Shown here in pieces: positions 14,386 to 21,882 of a stretch of DNA of 64,000 nucleotides. Within the stretch, counting starts at the first letter, position 1. Each line of letters begins with the position of its first letter. This stretch comes from Stigmatella ashevillena. Lineage in GTDB: Bacteria; Myxococcota; Myxococcia; Myxococcales; Myxococcaceae. A program made the position numbers and the translations under genes. The stretch spans positions 124,001 to 188,000 of the forward strand of contig NZ_JAQNDM010000001.1 of assembly GCF_028368975.1 (NCBI RefSeq), in the 5' to 3' direction. Below the pieces are notes generated by a model, which was given only the letters and a program-made list of their open reading frames with translations, ran no database searches and was not told the origin of the DNA.

Positions 14386-15156
14386 CTAACGCGCCGTCCA
14401 CCCGCAGTCGATGACCTGCGCCCCGCCAGTGACACCCCCGGCGGCCTCGGAGCAGAGGAACATCACGTAGGCGGCCACCTCACTCGGCTCCAGCAGCCGC
14501 TTCACCGCCGCGGGCGCCAGCATCACCTTCTCGATGACCTCGGTCTCAGTCAGCCCATGGACCCGCGCCTGGTCCGCGATCTGCTTCTCCACCAGCGGCG
14601 TCCGCACATAGCTGGGGCAGACTGCGTTCACCGTGACCCCCTTGTCCGCGGCCTCCAGCGCGACCGTCTTCGTCAGCCCCATCAAGCCATGCTTGGCTGA
14701 GACGTAGGCGGACTTGTAGGGGGAGGCCACCAGCCCATGCAGCGAGGACATGTTGATGATGCGCCCCCAACGCCGGGCGTACATCAACGGCAGGGCGTAC
14801 TTCGTCAGGAGGAAGGGGCCGATCAGCATGATGCGCAGGAGGTGCTCCCATCGGTCCTCCGGAAAGTCCTCCAAGGGCGAGACGTGCTGGAGACCCGCGT
14901 TGTTGACCAGGATGTCCACCCGCCCCCACTCCCGCTCCGCGCGACCCACGAGCGCACGGCAGTCCTCGCGTGAGGCAATGTCCGCGCGCTGAAAGAGGGC
15001 ATTCGGCAGCTCGCGGGCGGCTGCCTGGCCGCGCTCCTCGTCCAGATCCGCCATCAGCACCCGGACGCCCTGGGCGCTCAGCGCCTGAGCCACCGCGAGT
15101 CCGATCCCATTGGCCGCCCCTGTCACCACCGCGCACTTCTGCGACATCTCACCCAT
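14386..15156 (-). CDS. bdhA: 3-hydroxybutyrate dehydrogenase (short-chain dehydrogenase)
   Basis: The start at 15156 has GAGAGG eight bases upstream and gives 256 residues. The classical SDR signatures are all present: TGAANGIG for the dinucleotide, NNAGLQHVSPLEDFP, the catalytic serine in NMSSLHG, and YVSAKHG (Tyr and Lys). NNAGLQHVxPxEDFP, the SLHGLVASPYKSAYVSAKHG region and the C-terminal end (GGVTGGAQVIDCGWTAR) are characteristic of D-3-hydroxybutyrate dehydrogenases. The enzyme interconverts acetoacetate and 3-hydroxybutyrate with NAD in the cytosol, in polyhydroxybutyrate or ketone-body turnover. No PHB genes are nearby. It is divergent from the lipoprotein cluster at 15286. Confidence 0.9.
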   Translation of the reverse strand: MGEMSQKCAVVTGAANGIGLAVAQALSAQGVRVLMADLDEERGQAAARELPNALFQRADIASREDCRALVGRAEREWGRVDILVNNAGLQHVSPLEDFPEDRWEHLLRIMLIGPFLLTKYALPLMYARRWGRIINMSSLHGLVASPYKSAYVSAKHGLMGLTKTVALEAADKGVTVNAVCPSYVRTPLVEKQIADQARVHGLTETEVIEKVMLAPAAVKRLLEPSEVAAYVMFLCSEAAGGVTGGAQVIDCGWTAR

Positions 15157-15285
15157 GTCCCACACCTCTCGGGCGGAATGGTGGAGCAAGCCACGCGGGA
15201 ATTCCACCGCCGCCTCGGTCCGGAAGCGCGGCTGCCCAGGACACGTAAGGATTTCTTAAGACTTCCAGTGGAGAGTCCTCTCACC

Positions 15286-16260
15286 ATGATTCTGACGAAT
15301 CACCGGAAGAGACGCCTCCCAGCCTTTCCCCTCCTCCTCCTCCTCGCGGCCTGGGGAACCCACTGCGGCTCCTCTTCATCGCCCTCGGACGGGAATGGGG
15401 ATACGGACGGCTCCGAGCTGGCCTACACACCGTGCGCCCTGGAGGAGCGGGCGGGTCAATTCACCGTCGAACTGGGGGACGGCTCCACGTCGGTCCAGGG
15501 ACGCGTCCTCAACGGTGTCGTTCCCTCCAATGTACGGCAGGTCGAAGCACAGGAAGGCCCGTGCCGCCTGCTGCGCGGCCGCTCCCTCTTCTGCAACCCC
15601 GCCTGTGGCGCATCGCAGACCTGTGGCGAGGACGGCGTCTGCATCCCCTATCCCACGCCTCAAGACGTGGGGACCGTGCAGATCCGGGGACTGAAAGCGG
15701 CACTCTCCCTGACGCCCAACTCGGCGAAGTTCTACTTCAACGGAGGGTCCTCTCTGCCGCATCCGGGCTTCGACGCGGGCGCCGCGCTCACGCTGGAGGC
15801 CCGGGGCGCGGAGGTGCCCGCCTTCTCCCTGAGAGGCAGGGGCATCCAAGCCCTCGCCGTGCCCGACGCGCCCATCACCGTCGAAAGGGGAAAAACCGTG
15901 GCGGTTTCCTGGACACCTCCCTCCGACCCCGGGGCCGCTCGCATCCAGATCGTCATGGATCTCGCACACCACGGAGGCATCGCGGCCTCCCTCGAGTGCG
16001 ATGCGGTACCGGACTCAGGGAGCTATGTCATTCCCGCCGGGCTGATCACGAAACTGCTCGACGTGGGGGTGGCGGGCTTTCCCAAGATCACGATCAGCCG
16101 CCGCACGGCGGACTCGACGGACACCTCCGCCGGGTGCGTGGAGCTGCTGGTCCTCTCCCAAACGGAGCGGGAGCTCACCCTTCCGGGACTCGTGTCGTGC
16201 AGCAGCGATGAGGACTGCCCCACCGGACAGAGCTGCCAATCGGACCTGACCTGCCGGTGA
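15286..16260 (+). CDS. Cysteine-rich exported lipoprotein-like protein
   Basis: Start chosen at ATG 15286 because it immediately precedes the basic then hydrophobic signal (RKRRLPAFPLLLLLAAWGTHC); GGAGAG lies ten bases upstream. The 324-residue product has a Cys at the end of the hydrophobic core but a poor lipobox (G-T-H-C), so lipidation is likely but not sure. Downstream is a Cys cluster CNPACGASQTCGEDGVC (about residues 102-120), a beta-rich middle, and a C-terminal CSSDEDCPTGQSC repeat of the type common in myxobacterial surface proteins. No enzyme motif is visible. It opens a run of four co-directional exported proteins. Confidence 0.75.
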   Translation: MILTNHRKRRLPAFPLLLLLAAWGTHCGSSSSPSDGNGDTDGSELAYTPCALEERAGQFTVELGDGSTSVQGRVLNGVVPSNVRQVEAQEGPCRLLRGRSLFCNPACGASQTCGEDGVCIPYPTPQDVGTVQIRGLKAALSLTPNSAKFYFNGGSSLPHPGFDAGAALTLEARGAEVPAFSLRGRGIQALAVPDAPITVERGKTVAVSWTPPSDPGAARIQIVMDLAHHGGIAASLECDAVPDSGSYVIPAGLITKLLDVGVAGFPKITISRRTADSTDTSAGCVELLVLSQTERELTLPGLVSCSSDEDCPTGQSCQSDLTCR

Positions 16261-16320
16261 AGCAGAGGGAACAACGCAGGTGCCACGGTTTTCCGTCATC
16301 CAGAACAGGAGCGCCCCTTC

Positions 16321-17160
16321 ATGAAAAGAACACTCGTTGTCTCCACCGCCGTGCTCTTCGGTCTGGGCGTGTGTGTCTCTGCTTGTGGCTCCAGCTCCAC
16401 CCCTGAGGATCCTTCAGAGGAAGAGGGCAACCCGGAAAACCCGTCCGGCGGAGACGACGAGCCCGGAGACCCGGCCGATGCGTCCTCCTTCAGCTTCTTC
16501 GTGGCCAGCATCGAATCCATGCGTGAACTGTCGGGCAGCGCGAACGGATTCGGTGGCGATCTCCGCTTCGGGGAGGCCACCGGCATCGCAGGGGCTGACA
16601 AGATCTGCCTGACCATCGCGGACAAGGCACTCCCCGGCTCCGGGCAGAAAGTCTGGCGAGCCTTCCTGAGCGCCTCCACGGGAGGGGCGAACGGCGGCGC
16701 CCTCCACGCCATCGATCGCATCGGCGAGGGCCCCTGGTACGACAGGAATGGCTTGCTCGTCGCCTCGAACAAGGCGGGGCTCCTGGCAGTTCGCCCCCAG
16801 GGTGCCACGCAAATCAAGAATGACCTGCCGAACGAACGGGGCGAGCCGAACCACCAGGGCGTTGACAATCACGACACCCTGACTGGCTCGAACAAGCAGG
16901 GACAGTACGCGGGCAGCAAGAGCAGCACCTGCAACGATTGGACAAGTTCCACCGGCTCCACCGGCAAGCCGACCCTTGGCCACTCCTGGCCCCGGAGCGT
17001 GAGCAACCCCTCCAATGGCGGCAACTGGATGTCGGATCACACCGCCCCTGGGTGCGCGCCGGGCGTCAACCTCTCCCAGAATGGCCCCGGAGGTGGCTCC
17101 GCCACGGTGGGAGGAGGCGGCGGCTACGGGGGAATCTACTGCTTCGCCATCAACCCGTAA
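16321..17160 (+). CDS. Lipoprotein with a DUF1554/lectin-like C-terminal domain
   Basis: The 279-residue product has a signal ending in SVSAC (lipobox) followed by a Glu/Pro-rich acidic linker (about residues 25-58). The remaining domain begins SFFVASIESM and contains GFGGDLRFGEATGIAGADKICLTIA and KVWRAFLSAS, the arrangement seen in DUF1554 and endostatin-like C-type-lectin-fold proteins (GGLAGADxxC ... W-A-xLS). It ends with a Cys-containing glycine-rich segment, GGGGGYGGIYCFAINP. The role is probably carbohydrate or surface binding on the outer membrane. The next lipoprotein gene starts 17 bases after its stop, so they share a transcript. Confidence 0.75.
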   Translation: MKRTLVVSTAVLFGLGVCVSACGSSSTPEDPSEEEGNPENPSGGDDEPGDPADASSFSFFVASIESMRELSGSANGFGGDLRFGEATGIAGADKICLTIADKALPGSGQKVWRAFLSASTGGANGGALHAIDRIGEGPWYDRNGLLVASNKAGLLAVRPQGATQIKNDLPNERGEPNHQGVDNHDTLTGSNKQGQYAGSKSSTCNDWTSSTGSTGKPTLGHSWPRSVSNPSNGGNWMSDHTAPGCAPGVNLSQNGPGGGSATVGGGGGYGGIYCFAINP

Positions 17161-17176
17161 TCCTCCCGAGGCTCCC

Positions 17177-19198
17177 TTGCGTCCCCATCTCTTTTTCATC
17201 GCGGCCGCGGCACTGGTGTGCGCCTGCTCGGAGGACTCCTCGTCTGGCGAGGAGCCGGTCCAGGAGGGAACCTGCGCACTGGAAGACGAGACCTCCCGCC
17301 CTGGCTTTCTGTTCCGTCTCGGGTGCCAGAAGGACTTCAACGCCCTCGCCTCCGAGCCGCTCGACACCAGCATCCCGGGAGCCCGCTCGGTGAAGGTCGT
17401 GCTGGATCAATTCGACAACGACACCCTCTACTTCCAGAACAGCACGGAGTACGCGATTCACTATGAGTTCGTCTCCGCGAACCTCTCCGGCGCGGGAAAG
17501 CCGCTCGTGGGCTCGCTCGCGGACTTCAACCAGACGGAATACTACGCTCCCGGCCGACGCTTCCTGCTGGGCTCCGTCACGTACTACGAAGGGCCAGACG
17601 TCTGGGCGCTCGAGATCGCTCCCTATGACACCGCCTCCGCGGCCATGGTGACCCAGCTTTACGACGCCATCCGCAAGGCGGGGTTCTTCGGCCCGGCGCT
17701 GTTCTTTCATCCCACGTCCCAGGCGGTCGAAGCTGAAGCGAAGAAGCTGGCGGCGTCCGTCCCGGTGAAGACGACCGCCGAGCTCTTCGCGGCCATCGAT
17801 TATCAGCCCCTCAATCTGGCGGCCTCGGTCGGCAGGCTGAGGTTCATCACCGCGGACGAGTTGGATCAGACCTATCTGTCCTACCGGGACATGGTCGTGC
17901 TGGACAGGGTGCCCAATGACATCTCCGTGGTGCTGGGGATCATCACCGAGGAGTTTCAGACCCCGCTGTCCCACGTGAACGTCCTCTCTCAGAATCGGAA
18001 GACGCCGAACATGGGGTTGCGCAATGCCACGGCCAACGCCTCGCTGCGAGCACTCGACGGAAAGTGGGTGCGGCTAACCGTGGGTGCTTTCAACTGGAGC
18101 ATCGAGGAGGTGACGAGCACCGAAGCCGATGCCTACTGGGAAGCGCACAAGCCGAAGCCCGTGCAGCTCCCCACCGCTGACCGGACGGTGAAGGATCTAC
18201 GAGACCTCGAGCAGGTTGTCACCGAGGGCTCCTCCTCGCTGCGGGATGCGATCAAGAGCGCCATCCCCGCGTTCGGAGGGAAGGCGGCTCACTACTCGGT
18301 TCTCGCCAATACCCCCGGGCTTCCCGTCCGCAAGGCCTTCGCCGTTCCTGCTGGGTACTACGTGCAATTCATGGAGGAGAACGGCTTCTATGAACGGCTG
18401 GATCAACTGCTGGCGGATCCCGAGTTTCAGCAAAAGCCAGCGGTGCGGGACGCACGCCTCAAAGAGTTCCGGAAGGCCATGGAGGCAGCTCCCGTGAATG
18501 CCGAGTTCCAGGCACTGCTCAAGGCCAAGCTGGCCACGGACTACCCGGGCTTGACCATGCGGTTCCGCACCAGCACGAACAGCGAAGATCTGGAGGGGTT
18601 TCCATGCGCCGGGTGCTACGAGTCCCACACCGGAGACCCCAGCGATTGGGAAGATGTCCTCGACGCCATCCGCGAAACCTGGGCCAGTATCTGGCTGTTC
18701 CGCACCTTCGAGGAGCGCGCCTACAGCAGCATCGACCACAAGTCCGTCGTGATGGCCCTGCTGGTGCACCACAACTTCCCGGACGAAGAGGCCAACGGCG
18801 TGGCGCTCACGGCGAACCCCTTTGATCCTTCAGGCCTCCAGCCCGGGCTCTACGTAAACGTGCAGGCGGGGGGTGACGCGGAAGTGGTCCACCCTCCTCC
18901 TGGAATCACGAGCGATCAGTTCATCTACGAGTTCCATCAACCCGGCCTCCCCATCACGTACCTGTCCCACTCCAACCTGGTGAATGACGGGGAGACGGTG
19001 CTGACGCCTTCTCAGGTCTTCGAGTTGGGAAAAGCCCTCGATGCGATTCATGAGCGCTTCTCCCCCGCCTACGGGCCCCGTGCGGGCAACACGGGCTGGT
19101 ACGCCATGGATGTCGAATTCAAGTTCGACGGAGAACCCGGCCAGATTCCCACATTGACGGTCAAACAAGCGCGTCCCCATCCAGGACGGGGACAGTGA
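17177..19198 (+). CDS. Exported lipoprotein with PEP-synthase-like domains
   Basis: The start is a TTG at 17177 with GAGG five bases upstream; it yields 673 residues beginning with a short signal ending in ALVCAC, a lipobox. The frame is open far upstream but there overlaps the previous gene. After about 100 residues of beta-rich leader, residues near 255-285 read VLGIITEEFQTPLSHVNVLSQNRKTPN in two pieces, which matches the phosphohistidine swivel domain of PEP-utilising enzymes (His about 265). Residues about 355-650 match the ATP-grasp PEP/pyruvate-binding domain: FGGKAAHYSVL, FAVPAGYYVQFM, MRFRTSTNSEDLEGF and VKQARPHP at the end. In PEP synthases these domains come in the reverse order. 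An ATP-dependent enzyme outside the cytosol is odd. Confidence 0.78.
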   Translation: MRPHLFFIAAAALVCACSEDSSSGEEPVQEGTCALEDETSRPGFLFRLGCQKDFNALASEPLDTSIPGARSVKVVLDQFDNDTLYFQNSTEYAIHYEFVSANLSGAGKPLVGSLADFNQTEYYAPGRRFLLGSVTYYEGPDVWALEIAPYDTASAAMVTQLYDAIRKAGFFGPALFFHPTSQAVEAEAKKLAASVPVKTTAELFAAIDYQPLNLAASVGRLRFITADELDQTYLSYRDMVVLDRVPNDISVVLGIITEEFQTPLSHVNVLSQNRKTPNMGLRNATANASLRALDGKWVRLTVGAFNWSIEEVTSTEADAYWEAHKPKPVQLPTADRTVKDLRDLEQVVTEGSSSLRDAIKSAIPAFGGKAAHYSVLANTPGLPVRKAFAVPAGYYVQFMEENGFYERLDQLLADPEFQQKPAVRDARLKEFRKAMEAAPVNAEFQALLKAKLATDYPGLTMRFRTSTNSEDLEGFPCAGCYESHTGDPSDWEDVLDAIRETWASIWLFRTFEERAYSSIDHKSVVMALLVHHNFPDEEANGVALTANPFDPSGLQPGLYVNVQAGGDAEVVHPPPGITSDQFIYEFHQPGLPITYLSHSNLVNDGETVLTPSQVFELGKALDAIHERFSPAYGPRAGNTGWYAMDVEFKFDGEPGQIPTLTVKQARPHPGRGQ

Positions 19199-19224
19199 GC
19201 ACCTTGGCAAGGAAGGATGAGACG

Positions 19225-19932
19225 ATGCGCACCTCTTTCAGGCTCACGCTCGTGGCGTTGATGGGAGTGCTGACCTTCGGATGCGGCGAGGACTCGTCCG
19301 TCCCAGCACCCAGTGGTGAGGGTGACGGCGACGGCAGCCCCCCGATCAATTTGAGCCCCCTGCTGCCATGGACGGCTGGCAACCGATGGATCTACCGGGT
19401 CACCGAGGACGGTGAGGTCTCAGAGAAGGAGACCATCCTCGGAGAGGTGGAGGCCGTCGGAGGGACCGGACCGAACCGGGACACGCTCGCGAACAAAGTG
19501 ACCACCCTCAAAAGCTCTGGCGCCAGGACCCTCAGCTGGCAGGCCGTCGTGGACTCCCGCCTCGTGCGCTACCGCGAGCAATCCCTCCGTGCGAGCACCG
19601 GCACCGTCAAAAGTGAAGAACACTGGGAGCCGGCCAAGCTGCACGTCGACGAAGCGCCCGAGCATGCCGTGGCGGGAGCCAGTTGGCTCGAGACCTATGA
19701 AGAGACGGAGCTCGCGGACGGCGCCAGCTCCGGTTCCACCGTCCGGGAGCGGTGGACGGTCCTTTCTGCCTCGGAGTCCGTCACGGTGCCCGCGGGAACC
19801 TTCGAAGCCGTTGTCTTGCAAAAAGCAGGGGGTGGCACGGCCAAGACGTATTGGTTCGTCCGTGGCATCGGCAAGGTCAAGGAGGAAGGGGGCCAGACCG
19901 AAGAGCTGGTCAGCTACGAAGTCCTCCCCTGA
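19225..19932 (+). CDS. Lipoprotein of unknown function
   Basis: The ATG at 19225 has GGA seven bases upstream and is preferred over a GTG at 19195 that overlaps the preceding stop. The 235-residue product has a signal ending in VLTFGC and a Gly/Asp-rich linker, then a single beta-rich domain starting PLLPWTAGNRWIYRVTEDG and ending TYWFVRGIGKVKEEGGQTEELVSY. This 'PL..G..W.Y.......' start and '(Y/W)FV.GIGKVKE' end are common in a family of secreted beta-sandwich proteins of unknown role. It is the last of the four-lipoprotein cluster and is followed by a 108-base gap. Confidence 0.75.
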   Translation: MRTSFRLTLVALMGVLTFGCGEDSSVPAPSGEGDGDGSPPINLSPLLPWTAGNRWIYRVTEDGEVSEKETILGEVEAVGGTGPNRDTLANKVTTLKSSGARTLSWQAVVDSRLVRYREQSLRASTGTVKSEEHWEPAKLHVDEAPEHAVAGASWLETYEETELADGASSGSTVRERWTVLSASESVTVPAGTFEAVVLQKAGGGTAKTYWFVRGIGKVKEEGGQTEELVSYEVLP

Positions 19933-20040
19933 GCCCCTGCCAGGCACAGGCCCCCTCGCTCGCCCAGCGCGCGGGCGTGGCCCTCTTCTCGGGAGGCTGA
20001 CTACCTTTGGTCTCCAGGGCAGAAGCAGGAAGGGGTGATC

Positions 20041-20610
20041 ATGCCGGAGAAGCACTCCCACGCCGCGCTGTTGATCATCGACGTCATCAACGATCTGGAG
20101 TTTCCAGGGGGCGAGAAGGTCCTGCCCTGGGCCCGGAAGATGGTCGATCGGCTCGCCCCTGTGGCCGAACGGGCCCGGCGCTCAGGCGTGCCGGTCATCT
20201 ACGTCAACGACAACTTCGGCCAGTGGCGCAGCAACTTCAGCGAGCTCTTCGAATACTGTACGAGGCCCGAGGCCCGGGGCCGCGAGGTGGCCTTGGCGCT
20301 CAAACCGCACCCGGACGATTACTTCATCGTCAAGCCCAAGCACTCCGTCTTCTTTTCGACCTCGCTGGTGCCGTTGCTGGAATACCTGGGCACCTCCCAC
20401 CTGATCCTGGCGGGCATCGCAACGAACCTTTGCGTCTTCTTCAGCGCCCATGACGCGCACATGCACGAGTACGGCATCTCCGTGCTGAGCGACTGCTGCT
20501 GCGCCGAGAGCGATACGGATCACGACATCGCGTTGGATCAGCTCAAGCGGTTCCTAAGGGTGCAGATCTGCCGAGGGGCAGAGCTGGACATGGCCAGCCT
20601 GGCAACGTGA
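20041..20610 (+). CDS. Isochorismatase-family cysteine hydrolase
   Basis: The 189-residue protein has the family's catalytic triad in place: Asp in LLIIDVINDLEF, Lys in IVKPKHSVFF and the nucleophile Cys in AGIATNLCVFFSAHDAHMHEYG. The length is typical of single-domain members. The start at 20041 has AAGGGG five bases upstream. The family includes isochorismatases, nicotinamidases and N-carbamoyl hydrolases; the sequence does not show a nicotinamidase metal site, so a broad 'cysteine hydrolase' call is safest. It sits alone, with an inverted repeat 45 bases beyond its stop. Confidence 0.88.
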   Translation: MPEKHSHAALLIIDVINDLEFPGGEKVLPWARKMVDRLAPVAERARRSGVPVIYVNDNFGQWRSNFSELFEYCTRPEARGREVALALKPHPDDYFIVKPKHSVFFSTSLVPLLEYLGTSHLILAGIATNLCVFFSAHDAHMHEYGISVLSDCCCAESDTDHDIALDQLKRFLRVQICRGAELDMASLAT

Positions 20611-20655
20611 CCTGGCCCGTGCCCATAGGGGGAGCAGTAGGCTGGAGTGTTCTAG

Positions 20656-20694
20656 CTGGTGACATCCGTCACCAGGGTAGACAAGAGTCACCAG
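20656..20694. promoter_or_regulatory. Perfect inverted repeat plus third half site, operator candidate
   Basis: CTGGTGAC-ATCC-GTCACCAG (20656-20675) is a perfect 8-bp inverted repeat, and GTCACCAG recurs at 20687-20694, 19 bp further on. The extended direct repeat is GTCACCAGGG. It lies between the isochorismatase gene and the gene at 20841, about 150 bases before the latter's start. No U-run follows, so an operator is favoured over a terminator. Confidence 0.55.
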
Positions 20695-20840
20695 GGGAAG
20701 CCTCCCCGGGACCCGGCCATTCACGTCTTTCTGCGGGTTTACGGGTTCCAAGAGGCTGGCACGGCGTGTGCTTTTACTCCGGACATCAGGCTCTGGTGAT
20801 GGGCCGCCCCCTTTCACACTGCTCCCGAGGAACTCCCGCC

Positions 20841-21842
20841 ATGTCTATTTCCTCCGTCTCCCGCTCGCCCGTTTCCTTCCCCTCCTCCAGCACCCAGGGC
20901 AGCGCGCCGGTGGCCCCCCAGGCCCAGCAGATCCCGGGACTGGAGGCGCTGAGCGCCCCGCAGAGCAACCCCCTCAAGAGCCTGCTGCAGACCGACAGCT
21001 TCGAGGCTGGGGGTGCGCAGGGCAATCTGGCGGCGCTGACCAAGGGGATCGAGCAGATCACCCAGTTGCTGAACAAGGCCGTGGAGTTGCTGGGAGGCGC
21101 GAGCGCGGGCGGGGCGGCTGGCGCGGGAGGCGCTTCTCCGGTGGGCGGTGGCGTTCCGGAGCTGGGCGGTGACGTTCCGGAGCTGGGTAACGCGGCCCCC
21201 GCAGGCGCGGCTCCTGCGGCCCCGGAAGGTGCGGCTCCCGCGGGCGCGGCTCCCGCAGGCGCGGCCCCGACTGCCCCCGCAGGTGCGTCGAAGAACGCGT
21301 CCAAGACGGGCAACACGATGGACTTCACCAACGACGGCACCAAGCCGATGGAGATCAAGTTCACGCCGAACGCCGGTGGCCAGGAGATCGAGCCGCTGAC
21401 GCTCCAGCCGGGTGAGTCCGTGACGAAGCAGTTCCCCGATGGCTGGTCCGGCAACTTCCGCAGCACGGCCGGCGACGGCGCGGCGGCCACCCTCGGTGAG
21501 GTCGCGTTCAACGGCGGCGGCAACCAGACCTACTACGATGTGAGCTACATCGAGGGGAACAACGCCAGCATGACCATCGCGCCGGAGAGCGGCGGCCGGG
21601 TCTCCGGAACGCTGGACAACCTCGCGGCGGGGGCTCCGGACTCCATCAAGGCCAAGACCGCCGACGGCACGGCCTATGGCGTCAAGAAGACCACCACGTC
21701 CGACGTGCAGGACGCCGCCGTGGTGGATTACTACCGGCAGCACGTCGGCGCCGATCAGGGCTATGTCATTCCCAAGGACGACTTGAGCACCCTGGGCACC
21801 GGCGATACCCACCTGAGCGTGCACCTCAAGGACGTGTTCTAG
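20841..21842 (+). CDS. Protein with an Ala/Pro/Gly-rich linker and a C-terminal beta domain
   Basis: The start at 20841 has GAGGAA eight bases upstream and yields 333 residues; the frame is open 78 codons further back without a good site. Residues 1-60 are Ser/Pro-rich, about 60-95 form one amphipathic helix (NLAALTKGIEQITQLLNKAVELL), about 96-155 are a low-complexity Ala/Pro/Gly linker with repeats such as VPELGG and APAGAAP, and about 160-333 form a beta domain (MDFTNDGTKPMEIKFTPN, LQPGESVTKQFP, YYDVSYIEGNNASMTI). The last part loosely resembles thaumatin-like or BYS1-like beta sandwiches. No classical signal peptide is visible, so any export would be by another route. Function unknown. Confidence 0.75.
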   Translation: MSISSVSRSPVSFPSSSTQGSAPVAPQAQQIPGLEALSAPQSNPLKSLLQTDSFEAGGAQGNLAALTKGIEQITQLLNKAVELLGGASAGGAAGAGGASPVGGGVPELGGDVPELGNAAPAGAAPAAPEGAAPAGAAPAGAAPTAPAGASKNASKTGNTMDFTNDGTKPMEIKFTPNAGGQEIEPLTLQPGESVTKQFPDGWSGNFRSTAGDGAAATLGEVAFNGGGNQTYYDVSYIEGNNASMTIAPESGGRVSGTLDNLAAGAPDSIKAKTADGTAYGVKKTTTSDVQDAAVVDYYRQHVGADQGYVIPKDDLSTLGTGDTHLSVHLKDVF

Positions 21843-21858
21843 ACGACGTGTTCTAGAC
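21831..21858 (+). repeat. Perfect 14-bp tandem duplication across a stop codon
   Basis: GACGTGTTCTAGAC occurs at 21831-21844 and again at 21845-21858 with no gap. It contains the last three sense codons (Asp-Val-Phe) and the TAG stop of the upstream gene, so the second copy repeats the gene end after the true stop. It looks like a recent replication-slippage duplication. Confidence 0.85.
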
Positions 21859-21882
21859 CCCTCAGCCAGCGAGAGGCCTGCT

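Noticed and set aside
13526-14401. Longer version of the lipoprotein nuclease starting at 14401
   Set aside because: It would place 55 polar residues before the signal peptide; the AAAGGA site fixes the start at 14236.
21100-21300. The GC-rich repeat stretch as a CRISPR-like or VNTR array
   Set aside because: The repeats are short in-frame Ala/Pro/Gly codons forming a protein linker, without regular units or spacers.
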